Shown here piece by piece: positions 33,516-45,399 of a stretch of 64,000 nucleotides of DNA. Made by a program: the position numbers and the translations under genes. The notes beneath the pieces are model-generated. The model was not told the DNA's origin. It searched no databases and worked only from the letters and a program-made list of their open reading frames with translations. Position 1 is the stretch's first letter; each line of letters opens with the position of its first letter. Source of the DNA: Ditylenchus dipsaci (lineage: Eukaryota > Nematoda > Chromadorea > Rhabditida > Anguinidae); the NCBI GenBank assembly GCA_004194705.1, contig SADC01000150.1, positions 1-64,000 on the forward strand. Direction: 5' to 3'.

Positions 33516-33696
33516 CATGGGCGTAGCCAGAGGGAGGGGCTGAAGGGGCTATAGCCCCCGGTCAGATTTTTTGAAAAAATTGTTAATCAAAAATATATAA
33601 AACTTGAAAACGGTGAAGGTAAAATGACCTCTCGGAAGGCTTTAGCCACCCCCTGCCCCCCCCCTTCCCCGTCAGATTTTTCTGGCTACGCCTCTG
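33516..33696. mobile_element. hAT MITE of the GGCGTAGCCAGA type
   Basis: CATGGGCGTAGCCAGA and TCTGGCTACGCCTCTG, with an exact 8-bp duplication ATATTACT (33508-33515 and 33697-33704). Both halves hold a G- or C-rich block and GTCAGATTTTT. Partial relatives at 34190-34345 and 63925-64000. Confidence 0.8.
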
Positions 33697-33704
33697 ATAT
33701 TACT

Positions 33705-34457
33705 TAGACGCATTATGTGCAGATGCATTGTGAACACAAAAAACGGATGCGGTTTGCAAAAATCGATTTTTTAAAAGAGACTTGATTTTTTTCCATTTTA
33801 GTACAGTGGAGTCTCGGTGCAAAATACCTTTTATAGACACCTGCATAAGTATGCTATGTCGAAGGCATGGTGTATGAAGAATACACTATGGAGACTGCAC
33901 GCTTAACACGGGATTTTCAACTGTTACAATGATTGACACGGGGTTTTAAGACCTGCTGCCATGAATATCACAAAATTAGACCTCCAAACAAGAGTTAAAT
34001 GCCCTCAAAAGCCCAATTTTTCCGACGTTTTCTGTCGGTTTACCCGGCAGAAAAGAAAGCCAGAAAAATAAAACGAGCAGTGCCCAAACTTTTTTCTGAG
34101 CTTTGCAAAAACTTTGATAGAAAAAGCTTCGCTGTTGATCAATCCTTTTTTCACTGTAACCTCGTGCTCACATAGACGAGTCGAGGTCAAGCTCAGATTT
34201 GCTCAACCTCTCCGGCAGAAGCGTAGCGAAAAAATCTGACGGGGTGTTTTATAGTGAGTTTTATAGGGTTTTTAATTAACAATGTTTTCCGAAAAGTCTG
34301 TAGCGGGGCTATAGCCCCTCCCCTCTCTCTGCCTACGCCCTGCTTTTTGGTGATCAGCCACTACTTTGGGTCTGCAGCACTCGCATTGTCCAACTTGCAC
34401 ATTGCTGTTATTCCTAGTCCATCGGCGATGTTCCTATCGCGATGTTCTTACAAATAT
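33705..34457. other. Fragments of MITEs, no gene recognised
   Basis: A pogo-like CAGTGGAGTCTCGGTGCA at 33804, a GTCAGATTTTT/GGGGCTATAGCCCC piece at 34190-34345, and an 80-bp segment at 34351-34440 that resembles 38664-38740 (GTCTGCAGCACTCGCATTG). Confidence 0.4.
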
Positions 34458-35399
34458 GAGAAGTGCAGTGTTGTTCCGGCGCTAGCGCCGGCGCCGGCGC
34501 TGCCCTGGGAAGAAACAGCGCCGGGTCGGCGCCGGCGCTGGAGCCAATGAAAATTTTTTGTCGGCGCCGGCGCTAAAAATTTTCGTCCCGGCGCTGACCC
34601 GGCGCTGTTTTTTGAACGGCTATGGCTCCGCGCTGTTTTCAAAATCGAACGGCTAATATTGAAAAAAAATTATTCTTAATTGTAAGCTAAATTATCTGAA
34701 TTTTGTGCTGCAATTTCTTTCATTTCTTTCAATATTTCAATTTCTTTTATTTATTTTCCTTGATCTTTTAGTTTATCACTATTTTTTGAACATAACCAGG
34801 GTATGATATTGCATTGTTTTTAAAAGGTAATTTACATAGCTTTTTTCACAATACTGATATGGATTACCTCATTCCTTTCATGAACTCCCACTCACTAAAA
34901 TACAGGGTGTTTCAAGAAATCCGCAGGATTTGAGATGGCGATAAGTTGTTTTTTCAGACCGAAGATTTGAAGATTTGATTTTAAAAGATTTGTCCTTTTT
35001 TGCACCCCAAATATTTTTTATTTTGAAATTTAGTCAAAATCTTTTTTTTCGCTTCAAAATGGCAACAAGCACTTGATAAAATGACCCTTTTACTTCAAAA
35101 ATAGTCAAAATGTCCTTTTTTGAAATTTTCATTCGGAGCCCTGGTTAAAGCCATCTAGGAGCCTCCCACAAACCAGGACCAGAACCACAAGGGGGCCAAG
35201 CCAAAATCCTACTTTTGACATTACACATGGTACTTATGCTGTTTGTCCCAGCACCATAATTTTAAATTAAAATGCACATTTATCCATTTAAAATTATTCA
35301 TTAAGCTGTACAATTATACAACTCAGCAATTTGAGACCATAAATGGTAGAAAAATGATCACCTTCGAGTTTTCTTCGACAAACAAAATCTGAAAGACAT

Positions 35400-37150
35400 G
35401 ACCCCTCAAATAACCCCCCACCAAATAACCCCCCCTCAAATAACCCCTGAAATAACCCCCCACCAAATAACCCGGTTATTTAAGGGGGTTATTTCAGGGG
35501 GTTATTTGAGGGGGTTATTTGGGGTATGTTATTCAGGGTATATTTTGTCTTGAAGGGAATTCATGTTATTTCGATATTTTGACCTGTTTCTCGTCCCTTA
35601 TCACCTGGAAGGTAGGTATCAACCCAAGAAGGTATCATCTTGGAGTAGCCGAAAATATTCGATTGTAAGAAAACTAAAATCTAATCATTGGTATTTCACC
35701 CAGAATCGGGAGCTGAACACGGTTTGATAACACCGAAACAGCAAATTTATTATCCAAAACCTCAATACCAACGTACTTTTCTTTTTGAACACGAATTTAG
35801 TTAATTTAGCTAATATATATTGAATAATATTTTCCTTGAACCATTCTCGGCCCCAAATATCCCCAGGTACCCTGGAAAAGTACTCATCCTTGGTTACCTA
35901 ATTCTCCTCCATGTAATTACTCCGATGAAGCTATCATGCAGACTGAGAGTAAAATTTTTTACTTTTCCGGGTTCCAAAACCTGTTTTCTGGACTAATTTC
36001 GACATGCTGAAGATGGTTTAACAGTGGCTAAATGCCGTTTTGTATAGCATTTCTTGAGTTTTGGTAAAATCGATTATTTCCCAATACTAAAAAAAACCAT
36101 ACAAAACCTTACTTAATATTATCAAAGATCTTCAGCATGTCCAAATTAGTCCAGAAAACAGGTTTTGGAAGATGAAACGGTAAAAGTTTTTTCGCTCCAA
36201 GTGGACGACCACTTGGTTTTGTTGGCGCATGGATTACCTAGTATAACTGAACTTGGATCATAGAAAAACATTTTAAATTTTAAAATCTCATTTCAAGACG
36301 AAAATATTACTACCCGGGTACCACTACACTGCATGAATTCCCCAACCTGTGTACGACCTGGCTAAACCAAACCAAGTGGTGGTCCACTTGGATCAGAAAA
36401 AAATTTACGTTCTTCATGTTCCAAAACCGGTTTTCTCGACTAATTCGGGTATGCTGAAGATGGTTTTATAGTAGTAAAACGCCGTTTTTTTCGGGGATTT
36501 CTTGAGTTTTTCGTAAAATCAGTTTTGGTAAAACCAATTATGTCCGAATACTCAAAAATACCCGAGAAAGCGGAGTTTTACCATTATCAAACCATCTTCA
36601 GCATGCCCGAATTAGTCGGGAAAACTGGTTCTCAAACCTAAAAAAAGTAAAACAAATCGCTCCAAACAAGTGAATGACTACTTGGTTTGGTTGCTTGAGA
36701 CTAAAAAATTTCAATTCCTGCAAAATTTCACTGAACATGAAGGTAAAAAACTCATTGGGTACACTGAAAGTGAGAGTAAAAGTAAGACTGAGAGGCGATT
36801 TTTTCCTGTTGGATACACGAAAGTGAGACATGAGAGTACACGAGAGTGAGAGTTCGAGTCAGAGTGAAAGTGAAAGGGTAATCCACTAATTTGATACCGA
36901 GCTTCAGGGTAGATACCTACCTACCTTCCAGGTGGATAAGGGACGAGAAACAGGTCAAAATATCGAAATAACATGACTTCCCTTCAAGACAAAATATACC
37001 CTGAAAAACATACCCAAATAACCCCCTCAAATAACCCCCCTGAAATAACCCCCTTAAATAACCCGGTTATTTGTGGGGGGGGGGGTTATTTCAGGGGGTT
37101 ATTTGAGGGGAGGGGTTATTGGTGGGGGGGGGGGGGTTATTTGGAGGTAT
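35400..37150. mobile_element. Third-level element, motif AAATAACCCCC
   Basis: Arrays of CAAATAACCCCCC at 35405-35525 and 37013-37145 in inverted orientation, with arms continuing TTCCCTTCAAGACAAAATAT and AGGTCAAAATATCGAAATAA. Its ends meet the arms of the 34903 element. Confidence 0.7.
35928..36710. repeat. Two related hairpins at the core of the nest
   Basis: 35930-36240 and 36395-36710 each fold on themselves around CAAAACCTGTTTTCTGGAC, ATGCTGAAGATGG and their complements, and each ends in CCACTTGGTTT-like words. The two are similar to each other. Confidence 0.55.
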
Positions 37151-37963
37151 TTACGATCTGAAACATATGATTGAAATAGGAGCCTTGCAATCCCGCATTC
37201 ATTCTTGTGTCTTTTTTTAACTAACAATTTTTTTGAAATTCTGTTCAGTAATTCGGATTACGGAGGAAATTTCGAATACTGTGGCAGCTTAGAATAATAA
37301 AAAATTACTTAAAAATAAGTACTATTATACAGCATTACCAAGTAGACAGTTCGCATCGATGAAAACTGTCCTATATCCATTTTTGCCTGATTTTTTGGTC
37401 AAGGTTGGGATGGTATGAAAAAAAAGCATACCATGAAAAGGTGTAAGAAAAAGGCAGTTATCCTTTAAATTATTATTTTTGGCGCATGTTTAAACAAATT
37501 GTAAACAAAAATCCAACATATTGTGGTGCTGGGAAAAACAGCATAAGTAACCACTTAACAAAATTGCCCGTCAAGAGAAAACGATTAGCAAAACAGATAT
37601 TCCAAATTCGATCTAGATAGCTATTTTAAATCCTTCGGATTTCTTGAAACACCCTGTATTTCAATATGCACTCACCATGGGAATAAATAGAGGAAATAAA
37701 AACGATATGCTGCTAATCGATACAGGTAACAAAAAATTATTTATAACCCGGCGCCGGCGTAAGCGCTGCCATGAGCGCCGGCGCTGGAGCCTTTTTTCAA
37801 AAGAGGTTGGCGCCGGCGCTGGCGCCGGAGCCAAAATTTTTTAAGGGAGGCGCTAGGCGCCGGGACCTTTTTTCAGAAAGGTCGGCGCTGGAACAACACT
37901 GGAGAAGTGTTAATTTAGAACGTGTGAGCATGGTTTCTTTATACTAATATCTTGCACCTAGTC

Positions 37964-38105
37964 CGTTGTGCGCAAAACAGATGAAATTATCTGAACCGAT
38001 AAATTTATCTGTCAGATAAATTTATCTGTGAGATAAAAAAAATTGATTTTTATCTGACAGATAAATTTATCGGTTCAGATAATTTTATCTGTTTTGCGCA
38101 CAACG
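37964..38105. mobile_element. 142-bp hairpin MITE, motif TTTATCTGACAGATAAA
   Basis: CGTTGTGCGCAAAACAGAT and ATCTGTTTTGCGCACAACG are exact inverted ends, with an 8-bp duplication ACCTAGTC (37956-37963 and 38106-38113). Confidence 0.85.
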
Positions 38106-38459
38106 ACCTAGTCTTTTTTCGAAGCAACTCGTCAATATTTATTTTGCAAAGAACCTTTACATCCACAACAAAGAAGTTTTTATTCAACTACCATATTGAA
38201 TTTCACTTAGACAGTGAACAGATAGAGATAAAACAATGAACCGTGTTTCCGAAAATATATGCCAATGCCATTTTGCCAATAACCAAGAAAATTAATTTCA
38301 ACTTAATTTTTTCTGCCGTAACAAAAAGTAAAGCTCAAGCTACTAATGTCTCCTGCATTTTCAAAGTCAAATGATGACTCTTTCCACAAAAAATAAAGAA
38401 TGACTAACAAAGAAAGCAAGTAAATATGCTTGTGTTTTAAGTGTCACAACTAGTTGCTA

Positions 38460-38715
38460 ATCAAACTGCTCGAGATCTCTACTCCACAATTTGTTGGTTG
38501 GAAGCAACACTGTGGATGAAAATTGCCTGAGGCTCAGTAGTGGCACAACACAGCTGATCAGAGCCTCTTGGATGACTTCCTGGATGACTTCGGCGTTAGG
38601 AATGCCAGTTTCCTGTTGCTGCATCACATTCTCCACAGCTGCCAGCAAAGCTACCGGGTCCATGACCACCACTTTGGTCTGCAGCACTCGCATTGTTCCG
38701 ATTGCACATTGCTGT
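38460..38715 (-). CDS. Unrecognised ORF downstream of trehalase
   Basis: After an AATAACAG acceptor, the minus strand reads MRVLQTKVVVMDPVALLAAV, ENVMQQQETGIPNAEV, IQEVIQEALISCVVPLLSLR and ends FD-stop at 38457. The helical, hydrophobic pattern looks coding. It could be a last trehalase exon (the preceding exon ends in a perfect GTAAGT donor), but the phases do not fit without an indel. An 80-bp relative of its 5' part lies at 34351-34440. Function unknown. Confidence 0.35.
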
Positions 38716-39459
38716 TATTTTCCAGTCCATCAGTGATGTTCCTAAAGTTGTAAGAATTGTTAATTAAAAATTCTTCCAGGGTAAGGCAGTAGAAGTAACT
38801 CTTCGAAATTCAATTTTCTTTTCTAGCATTTCCTAATGATATGAACCGCTTAAAAACTTAGCTCTCCTTCCGGTCTTTATTTAGATAGTGACTTTCAAAT
38901 AGATAACACTTAAATATGCTGCCGAAGATCTTAAACTTTTCGGCCGTAATTTGAGCGGCATCTTAAATTTGGCGGTACATTTTATTTGCAGCAGAATTGA
39001 AATTTCAGTAGCACAATTAAATTTTTCTGGCAGCAGAATCAAATGCCACCCAATTGAAATTCAAGTGTACATCACCGAAAAAATATTTTCTTTGGCACAA
39101 ATCCACTTTTTGGCGAATTTTTTTTTTGCTTTGCCTGATTATCTCAGATTTTCTAATTTTTTTTTCAAAGTGTTAAAACTATCAGATAGCCCTGCGATTC
39201 TAGTTTGATTTTATAATTTGGTAACAATAATTTGGTTGATACTTTCACCTTTTTGTGCTACATTTTTATAAGCTGTTGGAATAAATCAAACCTCGTTGTA
39301 AACTAAATCGCAGGGCTACTTGATGGTGTTACCACTTTGAGAAAAAGATTATAAAGTCTAAAATGATAAGCCAAAGAATAATTTGAGCCAAAAAGTAAAT
39401 TTTCGCCAAAAAAAATATTCACGCGAGAAATAAGGACTCTCCATTAGTAAGTGACTTAC

Positions 39460-41941
39460 CAATTTATTTCGGAGTGGTAGGTCTTGAGCAGATCGAGAAT
39501 GACTCCATTGGTCCAGCCAAAACCTTCTTGCACTTCATACTCGCCCCCGACCCCTCCAGCATTTCGGAAACATCCAGAGGCCACATTGTACTGAAACAAT
39601 AAAAATAATTTTGTGATTATTTATTTTAAAATAGTCAGTTTACCTTTTCATACATTCGACCACCATTGTTCTTCACATCACATAGTTTTTCTTGATCCAC
39701 TTTCAGCTATGGTTCTAGCCAAGTCGGTCTGACCAGCAGATCGAAGTCCATTGATAATCACCCATGTGGTTGGTGCCCAAGCATTTGGGAAGTCCCATTG
39801 TTGTCCAGAGGTGATCAAAGAAGAGGGCAGTCCACCCGGGAAAGCTAGCACTCCTGCCTTGGCTAAGTAGTCCACCACTTTTTTGCCATCGAACCCGTCG
39901 TGAGTGCAGCCAGTGAAAAGTGGAAGAAGTTGGTGTCATAGTAGTTGTCCAGGTGCTTTTGGGTGATGATATCCCAGTCGAACCAACAGCCAAGCTCCTC
40001 ATTCCAGAAAATCTAAATCAAAATTTGGTTAAAACATAATTGACTTCTAAAGTCTCACCTTGTGGATTGTTTCTCGCATCAGTTCGTATTGCTCCATAGA
40101 ATGCTTTGAGGCTTCTTCATTGCCCAACAAAGAGTAGAACTCAGCAAATATTTTCAAGTTGCCACAAATAATAGAGTTCAGGTCTACGGGAAGGATGGAA
40201 CTGGTTCTGAAATTAAAAATGAAGAATTTTTTTAGAAAACGAGTACCTAGGGGTATTTCCGCACTTTTGAGACATTTTTTTGAATTCGCGCCTTTTTGAA
40301 TTATTGTTCGCTTTTGACTGCATTTTTTGTTTTTAACAAATTCAGGGAAGGCTTAAACGGAGGATAGGCCAGCGCACGTTAGCAAGGACTGAAGCCTGTG
40401 TTTCAGATTGGAAAAAAAAAAAAGTCGAAAAATACACAAACTCTAAAAATGACCCAAAACGTATTCGCTTCGGAAACGTCTACAAACAAAAAATAGTGTA
40501 AATTTAAAATGCTACCTAGTAGAGCCCATCTTGCCAGCCATTGGTGCCTCAGGATTGTTTTCAAACCAGCGCGCACTAAAGTCTCTGCCGCTTTCAGCGG
40601 CAGCGGCAATATCTCCCCACAGACGGCATTTCTCTAGCACTGAAAACGAGTTTAGCTATACAATGGAAGCAAATATAAACAACCAAAATATCCTTACAGT
40701 CTTGAATGTGTTCAGCTGATTCGACATCCTCACGGTAACTTTCAGGTCTTGGCCTTGTGCAACCACGTGGTAGCGGAACAAGTAGGACTTCCAGTCTGGA
40801 CGAGAGAACTTTTTGTTGGTGGTAAAGAATTTCATCTCCTTCTCAAGCCACGTCATTGAGGTGCGCACAAATTCCACATCTTGAGTGGCCAGGTAGTAGG
40901 CGTGGACACACCATGTAAGCAGAGAGGCTGACTTCGGTTCAGGTAATACACACGTTGCCATTGGGAACAAAGCCATACCTGGAATAATAAGAGCTCAGAT
41001 TGAGATTATGTCATCATTATTCACATGAGCCACTGAAAAATTTTCGATATCCAAAAATAACTCACTCGTCTATTAAGTGTCCCATGTTTCAATCATTCCT
41101 CTGACAGTAGCAAACATTCCAGAAGCCAGCAACCCCTTGATGGTGAAAAAGGAGTCCCAGTAATACATCTCACGGAATCGACCTCCAGGCACCACAAATG
41201 GTTTGGGCAGTGCAATCAGCGAGTAGCGGTTGGGATCTGACAGCACTTTCTCGGAGACACGTCTGCACAGGGTTGGCCACTTGCGATGCAGTTCTTGGGC
41301 CCACGAGCGGAAGCTTGGATCAATGATGTTGTCAAACTGTTCCTAAACAAAAACAAGAGATTATGAGGCACACTAATTTTAAAAAAAGAAATTATGTTTA
41401 CCTCAGCATTGAAGTCAAGAGGCTGGTAGTCTTCAAGCTCCCCTCCAGGCTGCTCAAAATGCTCCTGCACGAAATTGCCTAAGGATGTCAAATCAATTTG
41501 TGCGTTTCTACACTGCTCAACAAAAGATTCCACGCGGCCAGGGTGTTCTCTGAAAAATTAGACAGCGGTTATATATATTTGGAAGAGACATTTTTTTCAA
41601 AAATTATGAAATTCCGGATGCTAATTTTTTTGCAAAAATTTTGATTAAAAAATTTCCTTATTGTTCTTTTTAAAAAAAAGACTCGCCAGCATTGGTCTTC
41701 AAAGGCATATCCACAAAATGTTTGCAATCTCCAAACAATTTGGATCCCTGGACGGCGGCCAACAAAGTGCCACTGCAATAGATCTGGTCTCTCATGTCTT
41801 TGATAGCTTGGACTACAGCAGCAGCAGTGATGTGGATGTTTTCTTTTGGCTGATCAGTTTCTCCTCCTCCTTGGTGATTATTTGTTGCTAGTGGTGTTGA
41901 AGCAACTAATTGGTTGTCGCTGTTCGGTGGTTTGTCACCTT
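39460..41941 (-). CDS. Trehalase (alpha,alpha-trehalase, GH37), 8 exons visible
   Basis: Hydrolyses trehalose to two glucose. Exons on the minus strand: 41941-~41684, 41549-41402, 41342-41066, 40978-40698, 40639-40516, 40206-40059, 40012-39644, 39590-39460. In order: IYCSGTLLAAVQGSKLF; FVPGGRF-like signature VVPGGRFREMYYWDSFF; YGFVPNGN and LNRSQP; AAAAESGRDFSARWF, with the Asp equivalent to the GH37 catalytic acid, though the usual Trp before it is Arg; ILPVDLNSIICGN; QQWDFPNAWAPTTW (signature 2); EYEVQEGFGWTNGVILDLL. At least seven single-base deletions break the frame (one in exon 3, three in exon 4, three in exon 7), while both signatures are intact. The 5' exon with any signal peptide and the 3' terminus are not established. 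The last visible exon ends in GTAAGT. Confidence 0.94.
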
Positions 41942-42120
41942 CTGAAAATGCAAAATATTTAAAGATAAAGTGAAATGTCAATTTTTCACATTATAATATA
42001 TATTGATGTATGGTAGGTACTCTCCACAGTAACTACCGCCCCAGTTATCACTCCCTAGATAGTGGTTAGTATGGCCTGGTAAGCTTACAAAAATATTTTT
42101 TGAAAGGAAATTCCTCTATA

Positions 42121-42293
42121 CAGTTGAGTCTCGATTTAACGTACCCCCAATTTAACGTATACTTCGATTTAACGTACCCCTAGGGCCGGTCCCTCCAATA
42201 ATAAACTCCGTCAAATTTACCCCCGATATAACGTACCCCTCGATTTAACGTAGGGCCGGTCCCCAGGGAGTACGTTAAATCGAGACTCGACTG
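42121..42293. mobile_element. pogo-like MITE, motif CGATTTAACGTACCCC
   Basis: CAGTTGAGTCTCGATTTAAC and GTTAAATCGAGACTCGACTG inverted, TA flanks. Internally five copies of ATTTAACGTACCCC and two GGGCCGGTCCC blocks. Confidence 0.85.
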
Positions 42294-42402
42294 TAGTGGC
42301 CTTTTCCCCATAGTGGCTGGTACCCAGAGTGGCCACGATGAAAAGTGCTGACTGTATTAACTTAAAGAAAGCATTTTATTTCAAAAAAGTTGCTATCTCA
42401 AC

Positions 42403-42592
42403 CAGGGTGGCCATATCACTTTTGGAAAAGGGGCATACGATCACAAAAAGGGGCATTATAAGTAAAAAAAAATTTAAAAAAGGGGCATCATACATATCTC
42501 TACTACGCAACACTTAAACTAACCAATTTAATGCCCCCTTTTTGTCAAATAAAAAGGGGCAAGAATTCAAAAAGGGCATTATGGCCACCCTG
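42403..42592. mobile_element. hAT MITE, motif AAAAAGGGGCAT
   Basis: CAGGGTGGCCATA and TATGGCCACCCTG, exact 8-bp duplication ATCTCAAC (42395-42402 and 42593-42600), and repeated AAAAAGGGGCA inside. Confidence 0.85.
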
Positions 42593-42600
42593 ATCTCAAC

Positions 42601-43002
42601 AGATGGAAAGTTTTAAACTAATGGAAAAAGACTTGGAAAAAGAGAAGTGCATTGGAGGATTGAGTGAGTGAGCATTTCTAAGCAGGAAATAATCCTTGAT
42701 AAATATTACACAGAATATAGCTAGATGTCCTCCTGCTTTTCCCACCTAATATCAACTACAGATAATGTTATGATAAAAAATAGTTTGAAAGGGAGGGGGG
42801 ATTGAATTAAAGAGGCATGCCCGAGGTTACACATAAAAGGCAGTGACAACAGTGCTTTTTTATCTTAAAAAAGAAAATTGTGTGCTTGATTCATAAATAA
42901 GATGCGGGGCTTAGTATTTTTGAGTGAGATTTGAAAAAAGTGCTGGAAAAAATAAATTAGGCGCTGGATGTCAGTAATTTGCGCTTAAAGCCCGCTGAAG
43001 AG
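42601..43002. other. Unassigned noncoding DNA
   Basis: No coding signal or inverted repeat seen. Confidence 0.4.
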
Positions 43003-43197
43003 CCACCGTATTCTCCCTAATAGAGACCTCTCTTCACTTCTCTACTTGAGGACCTATATCTCAGCAGAGAACAAATATTTTGCAGAGTTGTTTATTGCGT
43101 TTTCAACTACCATGAACCTAGAGCCTCGATCTCTGATAAGAGTTTAAAATTATAGACCCTGGCGGTTCTATTAGAGAGAATGCTGATGATACGGTAT
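43003..43197. mobile_element. Diverged TACCGTATT family MITE
   Basis: CACCGTATTCTCCCTAATAG and CTATTAGAGAGAATG..ATACGGTA are inverted. The inner arms AGACC..CTCTGATA / ATCTCAGCAGAG are weak. Confidence 0.45.
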
Positions 43198-43210
43198 TGC
43201 TTTGAATATA

Positions 43211-43395
43211 CAGTCTACTCTCGATAAACTGGCACCCCTGGGGACTAGCCTGGGTGCCGGTTTATCGGGGGTGCCAGTTTAGTGGATGTTACTTTGCCTA
43301 ATTTCTCTGTCGGCCAGCCAAATAGGGCTTTTTCAAAGTGCCAGTTTATCGAGGGTGCCAGTTTATTGGAGTGCCAGTTTAACGAGAGTAGACTG
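43211..43395. mobile_element. pogo-like MITE, motif GTGCCAGTTTATCGAGG
   Basis: CAGTCTACTCTCGATAAACT and AACGAGAGTAGACTG, TA flanks. All internal units read TGCCAGTTTATCGAGGG or complement. Confidence 0.85.
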
Positions 43396-43397
43396 TA

Positions 43398-44344
43398 AAA
43401 TGATCGCCTCATCTAAAGTCCTTCTTCCTTTTTTTCTAAAGTTTTGGTGTGTCAAAAAAAAGAAAGCAGACAGCCGGATTTCGTCATCCTTTTTTACTCC
43501 TAGCAAAATATACGCATTATTTAGTAAAAAGGAAAGAAATGGGAAGCTGCTTCAACCCTATTGATTTGTTATGGCCACAGCTAGTCTCCCTTTTTTCTAT
43601 TGCTATAAAAGACGGAAGTTAAAAAGTTGAATTGGAATGGCTATTTGGTAAAAGATTTATCTTAGCGTTTTTCACATAATGAAAAACATGTGTCGAAATA
43701 AGTGGACGCTTTTTGTTTATCGTACACAGGGGCTTAAAGTTCAAAAACATAATCACTTCGAATTTTTGCGCCAAATCAAAAATTTCAAAATTGGCTTGAT
43801 TTTCTATGGGTTCATGGTTTCTACGGTGGTCAATAAATATTAAATGTTTTACTGTTCAATTTTGTCGGGTTAGATTCGCCTTTAATGTAGCTTCGAACAA
43901 GCCATCACTCATTTATAAAACATCTGAAAATTTAGGACCACAATAAATTTTATGTAAAAAATATTCAAACAAAATTGGGTTGTTAAGCTTGAGAGGGTTT
44001 CTCGCCACCATATTCTCTCATATCATTAAAAAAAAACCGGAGGCTTAATAGAGGAGTAAATTTGCTACATTTTGGTACCAAGGAAGTATGCAAAAAATGC
44101 AAATTTAGGGTGTTTTATGCAAAAGTTAGATGAAAAACGCAAAAACCCCTATTTTTACTCGGGAAAATGCCAGTTGTTTGCTTCAAATAGCCTCTAGTTT
44201 TGAAAATTCTGGTTTTACAAAAATCGGTCTGGATTTTCGGGTAGAAGAGATTGTAGTCTTTCTTTTGGTGCATAAAAAAGCCCCAAAAATACAAAATTGG
44301 CGTGTCTCATACAAAATAAAATTCAGTGTTTTTTAGAGCTGAAG
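43398..44344. other. Unassigned AT-rich DNA upstream of a small gene
   Basis: No recognised element; one half of a TAATAGAGGAGTAAAT word at 44048. Confidence 0.35.
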
Positions 44345-45353
44345 ATGGTCTCCACCAGAAGAATGTGCGTTAAGCCAAATGAAGTGTCTCTCTCCGAAAC
44401 TCGTTCAATCGCAGTCAAGCAACGATGGGAATATAATGAGCAGAGAAATCAAGCCACGAATATGGCGAGTGAGCAAGCTAAGAAAGCAGGCAAAATCCGT
44501 CTCTGTTAGCTTTTTGACATTGTTTCATCTACTGTATGACGGTTCTTTTGTTTTAGTGAAACGAGCTGATGAAAAACGGCTGGAAGCTGAAGCGTTTCAA
44601 CGGAAAGGATAGGCGTTATCTTAAATCTGATTTACAGAAGGTAATTTTTCAGCTTTCCGCAATATTTTGGTTAGCCTGGTCTTTAGATCAAAAACAGCAA
44701 ATTTGCTGAAATGCAGCAAAAATATTTGGAAAATTTACGGTTCTTTTCAATCTGCTCAGATATTCTCTTCCGCAAATAAAAAATAATAAAGCATTTTATG
44801 AAATTTTTTTTGAAATATCTTGGCGTTTTGTTGTTTTTAAAGTGATTATGTTTTTGAATTTTAAGCCCTGTGCGTACCATACAGTATACATTTATATTGA
44901 AACAGGGTTTCCATCCCTACTTGCGACACGTTTTGTGGCAGGGCATAGATCTCATTTTGCTGAAGGAAAAAAATTAATCATGAAAAAATCTAATAATGGT
45001 GGTCTTAAACAAAGTGTGAATTTTTATATAAAGCACAGTTCCCTGCCGTTTCTACGCCAGGGCTCCCAAGTGTGCTGATTTCTCAGAGTTTGGCTAATTT
45101 TGACCTCAGAGTAAAGCAAAACCAAAGATCAGTCTTTTGGGATATTGTGGCTAATTTTGACCCAAACTGATGATTTTAGATGATTTTGAGTATGGCGCCC
45201 TGTTTTATGCTCACTTTTCTTTAATAAAAACTTTTCAAAAACGCATACCTTGTTGGAGAAATTGCGCAAGAAGTTTGACGGCAAGAGTGTTATTGGCAGC
45301 GACTTCTGTATGTGTAGAAGCCAGACTCCTAGTCTCAACTCAACAATGTCAAG
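44345..45353 (+). CDS. Small unrecognised gene, at least three coding segments
   Basis: Exon 1 (44345-44504) starts MVSTRRMCVKPNEVSLSETR and continues QRWEYNEQRNQATNMASEQA KKAGKIRL. A 52-bp GT-AG intron (44505-44556) leads to LKRADEKRLEAEAFQRK, ending at about 44640 by a GGTAATTT donor after a stop or frame change. Near 45170-45353, after TTTTAG, DDFEYGALFYAHFSLIKTFQ continues after a one-base shift as TLLEKLRKKFDGKSVIGSDF then CMCRSQTPSLNSTMSS-stop. Whether the last part belongs to the same gene is inference from orientation and spacing. Charged, helical, no family recognised. Confidence 0.4.
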
Positions 45354-45399
45354 TTAGACCACTTGGATTTTTCAAAAAAAAATCCTTTCAACTAAAAAG

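Larger units (their letters stand above)
34903..37656. mobile_element. Mariner-type long-TIR element inside the hAT
   Basis: CAGGGTGTTTCAAGAAATCC is repeated inverted at the right end, TA on both flanks. The match continues inward with gaps (TGCTGTTTGTCCCAGCACC against GGTGCTGGGAAAAACAGCA) so each arm is several hundred bp. No transposase visible. Confidence 0.82.
34466..37901. mobile_element. hAT element, motif GGCGCCGGCGC, with nested elements
   Basis: Ends CAGTGTTGTTCCGGCGC and GCGCTGGAACAACACTG, flanked by an exact 8-bp duplication GAGAAGTG (34458-34465 and 37902-37909). Both ends have GGCGCC arrays (34480-34630 and 37748-37890). No hAT transposase was found; most of the interior is the next element. 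Confidence 0.88.
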
